A DNA stretch of 64,000 bases, taken from Flavobacterium sp. ov086 (GTDB lineage Bacteria; Bacteroidota; Bacteroidia; Flavobacteriales; Flavobacteriaceae). Below the pieces are notes generated by a model. The model did not search any database, was not told the DNA's origin, and saw only the letters and a list, made by a program, of their open reading frames with translations. Every line of letters begins with the position of its first letter. Positions within the stretch are counted from its first letter, which is position 1. Position numbers and translations under genes: made by a program. The DNA lies in contig NZ_FZNL01000015.1 in NCBI RefSeq assembly GCF_900187965.1, positions 1 through 64,000 of the forward strand, given 5' to 3'. Positions 7,304-15,506 of the stretch are shown here, one piece after another.

Positions 7304-9556
7304 CTAATAATTCAGATTTACCCCAAAACCAATTCCCATATCACTATCATAATGAGTTGTAATCCCAAAGTTTCTGCCAGCGATATATTTTAGACCCGCC
7401 ATATATTCTTTATCTGTATTCCACATTAAGTTCATTCGCAAACGTCTCGAAAGCGGAATGTCTTTTCGTTCAAATTGAATTCTCACATTTCCATCGGTGT
7501 AAACCTCAACTTGCGCTTTTACTAGCATTGGCAAAGTATACTCCATACCGGCACTAAAAACCGAACGATTGTCTTTGGTATTCTTTTGTCCAAACATATT
7601 TTGTTCCTGTTCGTCCATTCCCATTCTTCTGTAACGCCAGTCAAAACCAATAAAAGGCATAAACCACTGCATTTTACCTATATATCTACCAATATGGGTT
7701 TCGGTTTCATAACCATGTTCGTTATTATAACCCAATCTCCATTCGGTTCCAATGCTCCAGCGCGTGTTGCTGAACATTGCTTCACCGTCGTTTCCGTTTG
7801 AGGCAAAATCATTCTCAGCCATAAAATGAAACATACGATCGTCCATTTTTAGCATTTTATACGCCATTTTTGGATCGTGAATCAACGGATTTGGTGCTGA
7901 ATTTTCATAACTAAAAATACGTCCCATTCCCGCCATCATGTGATATAAAATGTGGCAGTGAAAAAACCAGTCGCCATCGGCATTAGCCTGAAATTCGATT
8001 GTATCGGTTTCCATTGGCATAATATCAATCACATTTTTTAACGGAGAATATTCGCCATGTTCATTCAAAATTCTGAAATCGTGTCCGTGTAAATGCATTG
8101 GATGACGCATCATTGATCCGTTGTACAAGGTAATCCGAACGGTTTCACCTTTTTTAATTAAGATTTTATCCGTTTCAGAAATCACTTTATTGTCCAGACT
8201 CCAAACGTAACGGTTCATGTTTCCTGATAATTCAAAACGTAATTCTTTTACCGGCGCATCTTTTGGAAGCGTTGTTTTGGTTGGAGATTTTAGCATTCCG
8301 TAATTCAAAGTCGTAATCTCGGCAGTTTCTGTTGTATCGCTTGACATTTTCATATCCTCCATTTTCATGCTTTCCATATTATGCATAGAATGATCTTCGG
8401 TTTTTGCAGATTCATCTTCTCCGGAAATTTCAGGATACATAACGGTATTCATGTCCATTTTGTTCAAAGACATTTTCATGCCCATATCGTTCATTTCTCC
8501 GTTCATTTTCATCATGTCGTTCATCATTTTCATGCCTTCAAAATATTTCAATTTCGGAAGATGTTTGACAGGCTGTTTAGTTCCATCACCTAAAAACAAA
8601 GAAGCAGATCCGGTTCTGTCTTCGGCTGTAGCCAAAAAAGCAAAAGATTTATTGTCTTCAGGAATTGTAACGACAACATCATACGTTTCAGAAACCGCAA
8701 TAATTAATCGATCGACTTCTACAGGTTCAACATCGTTTCCGTCGCTGGCAACAACCGTTATTTTTCCACCGCCATAAGTAAGCCAGAAATAACTGGAAGC
8801 ACCACCATTTGCAATTCGCAATCTGACTTTATCACCAGGTTTAAATTGCGAAAGTTGATCTTCATTTTTTCCGTTAATTAAAAACTTCTCATAATAAACA
8901 TCACTCACATCCATCGCATTCATGCGTTTCCATTCGTTGGTGACTTTTGTTGAAAACTGACCTTTCTTGATTGCTTCGGCATAACTTTGAGTTGTTCCTT
9001 TTTTTATAGCAAACCAATCGTTGGCATTGTGTAACATTCGCTGAACATTTTCCGGTTTCAAATCTGTCCATTCACTTAAAATGACAGGAATTGTTGGTAA
9101 ATCATCGATTCCTTTTCTAAAAGTAGTATCGTCTTTCTTCTTATTGATAATGAAAAGTCCATACAAACCAATTTGTTCCTGCAAACCAGAATGACTGTGA
9201 TACCAATAGGTTCCGTTTTGAATAATTGGGAAAGTATATTTATGAGTTGTTCCCGGTTTAATAGGCATTTGAGTTAAATACGGAACTCCGTCTTCTTTAT
9301 TCGGAAGAAATAATCCGTGCCAATGCAATGCTGTATCTTCATTTTTTAAATCATTGTGAACGTAAATCTCCGCAATATCACCTTCAGTAAAAGTTAATGT
9401 TGGCATCGGAATTTGTCCGTTGACTGCGATAGCGCGTTTTTCTTTTCCGGAAAAATTCACAATTGTGTCCCGAACATGTAAATCGTAACGAACTACTTTT
9501 TGAGCTTGCGCACTCAAGGCAATCAAAAAGACAAGTATAATAGTATGTAGTTTCAT
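7304..9556 (-). CDS. Multicopper oxidase (CopA-type) with C-terminal barrel-like extension
   Basis: An exported oxidase (signal MKLHTIILVFLIALSAQAQ) of 750 residues, expected to oxidise Cu(I) or other substrates in the periplasm. All copper-ligand motifs are visible: HWHG (78-81), YWYHSHSG (117-124), HPMHLHGHDF (485-494) and HCHILYHMMAGM (533-544, the type 1 site). A Met-rich stretch at about 342-403 (MKMMNDMMKMNGEM and similar) fits copper resistance oxidases. Residues from about 600 to 750 go beyond the usual oxidase and alternate like outer-membrane strands (WSIGTEWRLGYNNE), resembling CopB. It follows the P-type ATPase after nine bases. Confidence 0.93.
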   Translation of the reverse strand: MKLHTIILVFLIALSAQAQKVVRYDLHVRDTIVNFSGKEKRAIAVNGQIPMPTLTFTEGDIAEIYVHNDLKNEDTALHWHGLFLPNKEDGVPYLTQMPIKPGTTHKYTFPIIQNGTYWYHSHSGLQEQIGLYGLFIINKKKDDTTFRKGIDDLPTIPVILSEWTDLKPENVQRMLHNANDWFAIKKGTTQSYAEAIKKGQFSTKVTNEWKRMNAMDVSDVYYEKFLINGKNEDQLSQFKPGDKVRLRIANGGASSYFWLTYGGGKITVVASDGNDVEPVEVDRLIIAVSETYDVVVTIPEDNKSFAFLATAEDRTGSASLFLGDGTKQPVKHLPKLKYFEGMKMMNDMMKMNGEMNDMGMKMSLNKMDMNTVMYPEISGEDESAKTEDHSMHNMESMKMEDMKMSSDTTETAEITTLNYGMLKSPTKTTLPKDAPVKELRFELSGNMNRYVWSLDNKVISETDKILIKKGETVRITLYNGSMMRHPMHLHGHDFRILNEHGEYSPLKNVIDIMPMETDTIEFQANADGDWFFHCHILYHMMAGMGRIFSYENSAPNPLIHDPKMAYKMLKMDDRMFHFMAENDFASNGNDGEAMFSNTRWSIGTEWRLGYNNEHGYETETHIGRYIGKMQWFMPFIGFDWRYRRMGMDEQEQNMFGQKNTKDNRSVFSAGMEYTLPMLVKAQVEVYTDGNVRIQFERKDIPLSRRLRMNLMWNTDKEYMAGLKYIAGRNFGITTHYDSDMGIGFGVNLNY

Positions 9557-9565
9557 ATTGATTTT

Positions 9566-12109
9566 TTAAAGGTTTAGATTTCGCAATCTCAAAGCATTTA
9601 CAATTACCGAAACCGAACTCAAACTCATGGCAAGAGCTGCTAACATCGGCGAAAGCAAAATCCCAAATACTGGATATAAAATTCCAGCTGCAATTGGAAC
9701 TCCCAAAACATTATAGATAAAGGCAAAAAATAGATTCTGTTTGATGTTTTTCATCACGGAATGACTTAGTTTTTTCGCCTTTACGATTCCGTTTAAGTCG
9801 CCTTTTACAAGTGTTATTTTGGCACTTTCAATGGCAACATCAGTTCCGGTTCCCATTGCGATTCCAATATTCGCTTGCGCTAAAGCGGGAGCATCATTGA
9901 TTCCGTCGCCCGCCATTGCTACAATTTTGCCTTCGGCTTGCAAACGTTTAATTTCTTTTAGTTTATCTTCAGGCAAACAATCTGCTTTAAACGAACTTAG
10001 TTGTAACTGATCTGCAACCGCTTTTGCAGTATTGCCATTGTCTCCCGTCATCATAATGACCTCAACGCCCTGATCAATTAAATCTTTGATTGCTTTTGCA
10101 CTGCTTGCTTTTATGGCATCTGTAATCGTTACATAGCCTAAAACAATTTTATCAACGGCGATATAAGAAACTGTTTTACCCAGATTTTGCTCGGCAATAA
10201 TTTTATTTTCAATATCCTCAGAAATTGAAGCACCAACCTGAAGCATTAGTTTTTTGTTTCCTAAAGCTACTTTTGAATTATTTACAGTTCCAATAACTCC
10301 TTTTCCGGCAACGGCTTCAAAATCCGGAACGTCAAGTATAGTTTGGTTTTTAGCCTTAGCAAAATTAACTACGGCTTGCGCCAAAGGATGCTCGCTGTGT
10401 TGATTTAGCGAAGCAATATTTTGCAATAAAACATCTTCGTTATTATTAACTGAGTAGATTTTTTCGACAGATGGTTTTCCTTCTGTAATAGTTCCGGTTT
10501 TGTCTGTGATTAAAACATCGATTTTATTCATGTTTTCGAGCGCTTCGGCATTTTTTATCAGGATTCCTGCTTGCGCTCCTTTGCCGACACCAACCATAAC
10601 CGACATTGGAGTTGCTAATCCTAAAGCACAAGGACATGCAATAATTAAAACTGCAATCGCATTAATTAATCCGTAAATGTAAGCAGGTTCAGGACCAAAT
10701 TTCGCCCATAAAATAAATGTCAATATTGAAATTGCGACAACTGTTGGAACAAAATATTTTGCCACACGATCTGCCAATTTCTGGATTGGAGCTCGTGAAC
10801 GGCTTGCATCATTTACCATTTGTATAATTTGCGAAAGCAAAGTTTCTGAGCCTACTTTTTCGGCAATCATCACAAAAGATTTGGTTCCGTTTATAGTTCC
10901 GGCAATTACGGTATCACCCACTTTTTTATCCACCGGAATTGGTTCTCCGGTAATCATCGCTTCATCGATACTGCTTTCGCCAGTAGTAATTTTTCCGTCA
11001 ACCGGAATTTTTTCTCCAGGTTTTACACGTAATAAATCTCCTTTTTTAATATTATGAATCGAAATTACTTTGTCATTTCCGTTTTCTACCAAAGTTGCTT
11101 CGGTTGGAGCCAATTTCAATAATTCTTTTATGGCTCCGTTTGTTTGCCCGTGTGCTCTGGCTTCTAATAATTGTCCTAATAAAACTAAAGTTATAATAAC
11201 CGTTGCGGCTTCAAAATAAAGATGAATGGTTCCGTGATGTGATTTGAATTCAGAAGGAAAAACATCAGGAAAAAACATTCCGGCAATACTGAATAAAAAG
11301 GCAACACCAGTTCCAATACCGATAAGCGTAAACATATTCAGATTCCAAGTGATAATCGATTTATAGGCACGAACAAAGAACATCCATCCTGCATAAAATA
11401 ATACGGGAATTGAAAATAGGAACTGAACCCAATTCCAGTTTTCAATGGACATTATCTTAAAAAGAGGATTATCAGGAATCATTTCTGACATTGAAATAAT
11501 AAAAATTGGAAGCGTAAACAAAATCGCAATCTTCATTTTCTTTAATAAGTCAGTATATGTTTTGTTTTCTTCGTTTTCAGAAGCCTGCATTGGTACCAAA
11601 TCCATTCCGCAAATTGGGCAATCGCCAGGTTCGTTCGAAACGATTTCGGGATGCATTGGGCAAGTAAATTGTGTTCCAATAGCAACTTGAGGAACTAAAT
11701 CCATTCCGCAAACCGGACAATCTCCGGGTTTGTCATAAGTTTTATCACCTTCGCAATGCATCGGACAATAATAAACTCCCGTTGCATTATGATTGTGATT
11801 ATGAGTTACAGTTGCTTTTTTTGTATGCTCATGACCAGCATGATTGTCTTTATTGTGACTTGAACAACAAGATTTGACCGCTGGTTCTGTAGCGCTTTTA
11901 GAGGAAGTCATCTCAATAGTATACTTTCCGGCTTCGGTTAAGACTTCCTGAAATTTTTCAGTCGGGACATGTTTTTCCATTGTTATAGTTGCCAATGGAG
12001 GATTTAAAGTTACTTCAGCCTGAATTCCTTCTACTGAGTTTAAAGTTTTCTCCACTTTTTTACGGCAGCCATCGCAGGACATTCCTGAAATTACATATTG
12101 ATGAGTCAT
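9566..12109 (-). CDS. copA: Copper-translocating P1B-type ATPase
   Basis: This 847-residue inner-membrane pump should export Cu(I). It opens with an HMA domain (GMSCDGC, 9-15), a His-rich linker (about 84-108) and two heavy-metal-binding modules (YCPMHCEG..CPVCGMDLVP at 114-140 and FTCPMHPE..CPICGMDLVP at 148-173). The transport core follows: TGEP (387-390), the membrane CPC (492-494), phosphorylation site DKTGT (536-540), SEHP (572-575) and GDGINDAP (734-741). The CPC and HP motifs point to copper or silver. It heads a two-gene unit with the multicopper oxidase. Confidence 0.94.
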   Translation of the reverse strand: MTHQYVISGMSCDGCRKKVEKTLNSVEGIQAEVTLNPPLATITMEKHVPTEKFQEVLTEAGKYTIEMTSSKSATEPAVKSCCSSHNKDNHAGHEHTKKATVTHNHNHNATGVYYCPMHCEGDKTYDKPGDCPVCGMDLVPQVAIGTQFTCPMHPEIVSNEPGDCPICGMDLVPMQASENEENKTYTDLLKKMKIAILFTLPIFIISMSEMIPDNPLFKIMSIENWNWVQFLFSIPVLFYAGWMFFVRAYKSIITWNLNMFTLIGIGTGVAFLFSIAGMFFPDVFPSEFKSHHGTIHLYFEAATVIITLVLLGQLLEARAHGQTNGAIKELLKLAPTEATLVENGNDKVISIHNIKKGDLLRVKPGEKIPVDGKITTGESSIDEAMITGEPIPVDKKVGDTVIAGTINGTKSFVMIAEKVGSETLLSQIIQMVNDASRSRAPIQKLADRVAKYFVPTVVAISILTFILWAKFGPEPAYIYGLINAIAVLIIACPCALGLATPMSVMVGVGKGAQAGILIKNAEALENMNKIDVLITDKTGTITEGKPSVEKIYSVNNNEDVLLQNIASLNQHSEHPLAQAVVNFAKAKNQTILDVPDFEAVAGKGVIGTVNNSKVALGNKKLMLQVGASISEDIENKIIAEQNLGKTVSYIAVDKIVLGYVTITDAIKASSAKAIKDLIDQGVEVIMMTGDNGNTAKAVADQLQLSSFKADCLPEDKLKEIKRLQAEGKIVAMAGDGINDAPALAQANIGIAMGTGTDVAIESAKITLVKGDLNGIVKAKKLSHSVMKNIKQNLFFAFIYNVLGVPIAAGILYPVFGILLSPMLAALAMSLSSVSVIVNALRLRNLNL

Positions 12110-12432
12110 TGTTTCTAGTATTTAAAGTATTACAATGCAAATTTCCGAAGTAAGGTTTACAACGGTTTGTATAATTTTGAGAATGATTTGTAATATTTAT
12201 AAAAAAGATAAATTAACCGCAAAGGGCGCAAAGTTTTTTGTCTTTACTAGATTTTATAAAAACGCAAAGTTCGCAAAGCTTTTTGTTCTTTGCGTAAATC
12301 TTCGCACTTTGTAGTTAAAGAAATATTTACAAATTCTCAATTTTGATTCATATAAATTTAACTATATTTTAGTTCAGAATTGCATTGTAGGAAAATAGTT
12401 TAGGTTTTGTACCTTGAATAAAAAATATAATT
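12110..12432. other. Intergenic region between copA and the small remnant gene
   Basis: It holds the copA upstream region on the minus strand (a near-match to the -7 element, GAAATTTG, at about 12138-12145) and the repeat at 12208-12312. It also carries a copy of the last bases of the AraC gene (about 12322-12337) and the leader of the plus-strand remnant. No further reading frame is seen. Confidence 0.6.
12208..12312. repeat. GCAAAGTTCGCAAAG-family repeat, left copy
   Basis: The segment 12210-12274 is an almost exact reverse complement (one mismatch noticed over about 65 bases) of the segment ending at 12876. The two copies therefore flank the remnant gene as a large inverted repeat. The right half contains a weaker internal inverted copy. 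Confidence 0.85.
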
Positions 12433-12633
12433 ATGATAACTATAACCATAGATGAGGAAACGGAAGCAGGTAAAACATTCCTTGAAATTGCAAAGATGTT
12501 AGCACTTAAATATAAAGGGATTAAAATAGATGAAGAGAACTCTTACAATCGGGAATTTGTTAAGAAGATTGAGGAAAGTTATGATGATTATAAAAGCGGG
12601 AAATCTAAAAGTATAACGGTTGATACTAAATGA
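12433..12633 (+). CDS. Antitoxin-like small protein, apparently frameshifted at the C-terminus
   Basis: A 66-residue, Glu/Lys-rich protein (MITITIDEETEAGKTFLEIA...) with two likely helices (KTFLEIAKMLALKY and NREFVKKIEESYDDYKSGKS), similar in build to small antitoxins near RelE-like toxins in Bacteroidota. It stops at TGA 12631-12633. Removing the single T at 12631 would continue the frame with DVWGSLGLKE to a TGA at 12662-12664, a plausible antitoxin tail that overlaps the next ATG as ATGA. A one-base insertion is therefore suspected. It lies on the opposite strand to the copper genes, between repeats. Family assignment is tentative. Confidence 0.5.
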   Translation: MITITIDEETEAGKTFLEIAKMLALKYKGIKIDEENSYNREFVKKIEESYDDYKSGKSKSITVDTK

Positions 12634-12660
12634 TGTATGGGGAAGTTTAGGGTTGAAAGA

Positions 12661-12732
12661 ATGATGGAAGTTATAGCTGTTGTCTTGATTTCAGAAATGA
12701 GACATTATTCAGATAGATTAAAAACGTGCTAG
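12661..12732 (+). pseudogene. Possible remnant of a toxin gene
   Basis: A 23-codon frame (MMEVIAVVLISEMRHYSDRL...) begins at the ATG that would overlap the frame-corrected stop of the upstream antitoxin-like gene. It ends at a TAG inside the terminator hairpin. A RelE/ParE toxin would need about 90 residues, so at most a fragment survives. The position is the main argument; sequence similarity to a toxin cannot be shown by eye. Confidence 0.3.
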
Positions 12733-12748
12733 ATTAGCACGTTTTTTT
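12721..12748 (+). terminator. Terminator after the antitoxin-like remnant
   Basis: AAAACGTGCTA and TAGCACGTTTT pair in an 11-base-pair stem around a three-base spacer, followed by a T run on the plus strand. It closes the small plus-strand unit. Confidence 0.8.
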
Positions 12749-12767
12749 ATTGTATAAACTTGATTAA

Positions 12768-12877
12768 TCGTAAAGATGGCAAGACGTTTACGCAGAGCTA
12801 TTTAGCTAAAGCTTTGCGAACTTTGCGTTTTCATAAAATCTAGTAAAGACAAAAAACTTTGCGCCCTTTGCGGTTAA
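12768..12877. repeat. GCAAAGTTCGCAAAG-family repeat, right copy
   Basis: The right partner of the repeat at 12208-12312, in inverted orientation. Its right end abuts the stop codon of the AraC/HMA gene (12886-12888). Confidence 0.85.
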
Positions 12878-12885
12878 AAAAACAA

Positions 12886-13446
12886 TTACAAATTCTCAAT
12901 CTGAATACGTTTTTTATCCTTCAATTGTTTAAAGTAAGTAGGAGTAAAGCCGGTGATTTTCTTAAATTGATTGCTCAAATGCGCTACATTACTATAGTTT
13001 AGAATATCGGCAATCTCGCTTAATGAAAGTTCATTGTAGATTAATAACTCTTTTACTTTTTCTATTTTCTGACTGATAAAATATTTTTCGATAGTAGTGT
13101 TTTCAACTTCCGAGAATAGATTACTTAGTGTGCTATAATCCTGATTGAGGTTTTCGACTAAATAATCGGATAAGTTGACTTTAAGATCGTTGTTTCTGTG
13201 ATGAACTAAATCGACGATCAGATTTTTTATTTTCTCGATGGTTTTACTTTTTTTATCATCAATAAAGTCAAAACCTAAGGCTTGCAGATTTTTAAGTAAA
13301 ACTTCTTTTTGGCTTTCGGTAATTGGATCTTGCAGTTCGACTTCGCCTAATTCAACAGAAATAGTATGAAGTCCGAGTTTTTCAAACTCAGACTTCACAA
13401 CCATTTTACAGCGACCACACACCATGTTTTTGATGTAGAGTGTCAT
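12886..13446 (-). CDS. AraC-type regulator with N-terminal HMA-like metal domain
   Basis: The 186-residue protein joins two parts. Residues 1-65 (MTLYIKNMVCGRCKMVVKSE...) resemble a heavy-metal-associated domain with the metal pair Cys10-x-x-Cys13. Residues about 85-186 are an AraC-type double helix-turn-helix (LSLSEIADILNYSNVAHLSN, QFKKITGFTPTYFKQL). It probably senses copper directly and controls the surrounding genes. The start at 13446 was chosen because it lies two bases after the stop of the preceding gene. A longer frame to 13479 would overlap that gene and add residues unrelated to the family. Confidence 0.87.
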   Translation of the reverse strand: MTLYIKNMVCGRCKMVVKSEFEKLGLHTISVELGEVELQDPITESQKEVLLKNLQALGFDFIDDKKSKTIEKIKNLIVDLVHHRNNDLKVNLSDYLVENLNQDYSTLSNLFSEVENTTIEKYFISQKIEKVKELLIYNELSLSEIADILNYSNVAHLSNQFKKITGFTPTYFKQLKDKKRIQIENL

Positions 13447-13448
13447 AT

Positions 13449-13979
13449 TTATTTGATGGTTTCTACCACATTTCCACAAGTTAGCATCGAAGAACCATAA
13501 TAAGGATTCTTAACTGCTTTTTCTTTGCTTAACCAATCAGCATCTGCCATTGGGCAATATTGTTTGTAAACAACCTCAGTAGATTTAGAAACTTTAATTA
13601 GATCGTAAGTGTTTTTTGAAAGTGATTTGAAAGTTTCACGTTGCTTTTTAAGATCTGTTGTTGCAGAAATACTTTTGGCATCAGCAGTTATTTTTTTAAC
13701 GACTTTCATCCATGCAGTATGTTCGTTGCTTTTTAGTTTATCCATTTTTACCGCAGTAATTGCAGTCAGTAAATCCTGGGCTTTCGCCGAAGTTAATTTG
13801 GCATCACTTTTAATTAAGGCATCTTTTACAGTAAAGTAAGCATCATAAACAGCTTGTAACTGATTTGAATCTGCGTCTTCAATTGTAGTTGTTTCTGTTT
13901 TAATTGTAGTTGCCTGAATACTATTTGCATTGAAAACTAATGCGATTATTGCGATTATAGTTGCTATTGATTTTTTCAT
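13449..13979 (-). CDS. DUF3347 domain protein, exported
   Basis: A 176-residue secreted protein with signal MKKSIATIIAIIALVFNANS and a helical DUF3347 domain. The typical start is LQAVYDAYFTVKDALIKSDA, and the typical end is YKQYCPMADADWLSKEKAVKNPYYGSSMLTCG, with Cys, Met and His-poor metal-site candidates. In this family DUF3347 also occurs fused to CusB-type efflux adaptors, which supports a role in periplasmic copper handling. It precedes the AraC/HMA regulator by two bases and is therefore in the same transcript. Confidence 0.88.
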   Translation of the reverse strand: MKKSIATIIAIIALVFNANSIQATTIKTETTTIEDADSNQLQAVYDAYFTVKDALIKSDAKLTSAKAQDLLTAITAVKMDKLKSNEHTAWMKVVKKITADAKSISATTDLKKQRETFKSLSKNTYDLIKVSKSTEVVYKQYCPMADADWLSKEKAVKNPYYGSSMLTCGNVVETIK

Positions 13980-14037
13980 TTTATGTGATTTTAAGAGAGA
14001 ATGTAAATTCTTCTCTAAGTTAAATAATTTTAATTTT

Positions 14038-14085
14038 TCTTTGCGAGCTTAGCGTAAATCTCTGCGAACTTTGCGGTTAAACAAA
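14038..14085. repeat. Partial GCAAAGTTCGCAAAG-family repeat
   Basis: The stretch TCTTTGCGAGCTTAGCG followed by GCGAACTTTGCGGTTAAAC is a degenerate member of the repeat family seen at 1.5, 12.2 and 12.8 kb. It lies between the HYC_CC_PP-like and DUF3347 genes. Confidence 0.6.
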
Positions 14086-14112
14086 ACCCAATTATGGCTA
14101 TCAGAAATACAA

Positions 14113-14499
14113 TTATTTTATTTTAGGTGGTAACCAAATAGAAGTAAAACCATCAGAAATACTAGCGGTTTTATGGTGTAAAGTTGTTTTCTCGGTAGAG
14201 AAATTGAATAGATTATTGTCGAATTCAAATTCATTTGTCGCAATCAAACTAAAGACTAACCCTGAAGGTGTGCAACCCGAATGATCGCATTTTCCGTTAC
14301 AGCCATGTTGGTCTTTTTTAGAATTATGATTGTCTTTACAACAATCTTTTTGACAAGAATCAGCAGTTTCTTTTTTAGAAGCTGTTTTCGTTTCACAAGA
14401 AGTTTTTTCAGAAGTTTTTCCGCAAGCATAACCACTATTGGACATCAAAAAGAAGCCAAGAGTTATAAAAAGAAATAATATGCGGAACTTTTTTGCCAA
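14113..14499 (-). CDS. HYC_CC_PP-family Cys-rich exported protein
   Basis: A 128-residue protein with a hydrophobic leader (RILFLFITLGFFLMSNSGYA), then a Cys/Lys/His-rich stretch (DSCQKDCCKDNHNSK, then HGCNGKCDHSGC at about 66-80), and a C-terminus ending TSIWLPPKIK. The C-terminal PP and the CC-rich centre match the HYC_CC_PP family that accompanies copper and mercury genes in Bacteroidota. The start appears to be a TTG at 14497-14499, because no in-frame ATG lies upstream and the next ATG would cut the signal peptide. A -7 element (14519-14526) sits 20 bases upstream. Confidence 0.8.
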   Translation of the reverse strand: MAKKFRILFLFITLGFFLMSNSGYACGKTSEKTSCETKTASKKETADSCQKDCCKDNHNSKKDQHGCNGKCDHSGCTPSGLVFSLIATNEFEFDNNLFNFSTEKTTLHHKTASISDGFTSIWLPPKIK

Positions 14500-14518
14500 T
14501 GAAATTGTTTTAGAAATA

Positions 14519-14526
14519 CAAATTTA
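14519..14526 (-). promoter_or_regulatory. -7 promoter element for the HYC_CC_PP-like gene
   Basis: TAAATTTG on the minus strand matches TAnnTTTG exactly and lies 20 bases before the proposed TTG start. No convincing -33 TTG is seen, which would fit an activator-dependent promoter. Confidence 0.5.
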
Positions 14527-14569
14527 GATATTTTTTTTTAGAGCGTCTACATATTTAAGATTTCAAATT

Positions 14570-15403
14570 TTAAGTTTTCTTAAAATCTGTAGGTTTCATG
14601 TTTTTTCGCTTTTTAAAATAATTTGACAAATGGCTTTCATCGGTAAAACCAAATTCATACGCAATTTGCTTAATCGGTAATTGGTTGTTATGGATTCTTT
14701 TTTCGATTAAAGTTGTTCTTAAATTATGAATATAATCACGATAACTAATAGTGAATGTTCTTTTGAAGTAAGCACTAAAATAAGTTTCCGCAATATTAAA
14801 ATGACTCGCAATCACTTTGATCTGAACTAATTTCGGGTTGTATATATTCTGATGTATATAAGATGTGATTTGTTCGTTATCAATAGAATTTCCTTTAACG
14901 ATAAGATTCTGACTGCGCATAGTTTCTTTGATTAATCCAAAAATTGAAAGAATCTGGTAAAATACAATAGGCGAGGTCGAAACATCTGTTTTGCAATTAT
15001 AAGCGGCAATGTTTTCGATCGTATTTTTTAATATGGTTTTGCAAGGATCGTCTAATTTTAGAACCGTTTCTTTGAGCGTTTTATCACGCATGAAACTTTC
15101 CGGAGTATGAATTAAAAATTCATCGCAAGTAAGATTTTGTTTTGAGTTAAAATAGTTGTCGGTAAACTTTATATAAAAGAAACGCGTACTTTTTTTAATA
15201 TCAAAATAATGCTCGTCTTCAGGCGAAATCACAAAAAGATCTCCGGATTTATAAGGTAATAGGTTGTTATTCAGGTGATGAACTCCGCTTCCTTTTTTGA
15301 TGTAAATAATTTCATAATAAGTATGCGTGTGTGGCGGAAGGTGAAATTTTTCATCTTCAAACTCATCAATAACCAATGTCTTGAATTGATTTAATATTGG
15401 CAT
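14570..15403 (-). CDS. AraC-family transcriptional regulator with cupin domain
   Basis: The 277-residue protein has an N-terminal cupin sensor (HLPPHTHTYYEIIYIKKGSG, then a second His motif near FVISPEDEHYF) and a C-terminal AraC double helix-turn-helix at about 180-277 (VIASHFNIAETYFSAYFKR and IAYEFGFTDESHLSNYFKK). It is divergent from the MFS transporter gene with 103 bases between the starts. It probably controls that gene and itself in response to a small ligand. The ligand cannot be predicted. Confidence 0.92.
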   Translation of the reverse strand: MPILNQFKTLVIDEFEDEKFHLPPHTHTYYEIIYIKKGSGVHHLNNNLLPYKSGDLFVISPEDEHYFDIKKSTRFFYIKFTDNYFNSKQNLTCDEFLIHTPESFMRDKTLKETVLKLDDPCKTILKNTIENIAAYNCKTDVSTSPIVFYQILSIFGLIKETMRSQNLIVKGNSIDNEQITSYIHQNIYNPKLVQIKVIASHFNIAETYFSAYFKRTFTISYRDYIHNLRTTLIEKRIHNNQLPIKQIAYEFGFTDESHLSNYFKKRKNMKPTDFKKT

Positions 15404-15428
15404 AACATAAATTTACAAGTTTATATCG

Positions 15429-15436
15429 CAAATGTA
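15429..15436 (-). promoter_or_regulatory. -7 element for the AraC regulator
   Basis: TACATTTG on the minus strand matches the flavobacterial -7 consensus exactly, 26 bases before the ATG at 15403. No good -33 TTG is visible. Confidence 0.55.
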
Positions 15437-15461
15437 CAACTTATTTTGCGTTTAACAGCGT

Positions 15462-15469
15462 TAACTTTG
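15462..15469 (+). promoter_or_regulatory. -7 element for the MFS transporter
   Basis: TAACTTTG matches TAnnTTTG exactly, 38 bases before the ATG at 15507. The nearest TTG is only 13 bases upstream, so a standard -33 is missing, compatible with activation by the divergent AraC protein. Confidence 0.55.
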
Positions 15470-15506
15470 CATCATAGAAATTCTATTCCTTTCTTGTAAA
15501 AATAAA

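Noticed and set aside
8451..8777. Plus-strand open frames (8381-8593, 8451-8777) inside the multicopper oxidase
   Set aside because: Antisense shadows of the Met/His-rich region of the oxidase.
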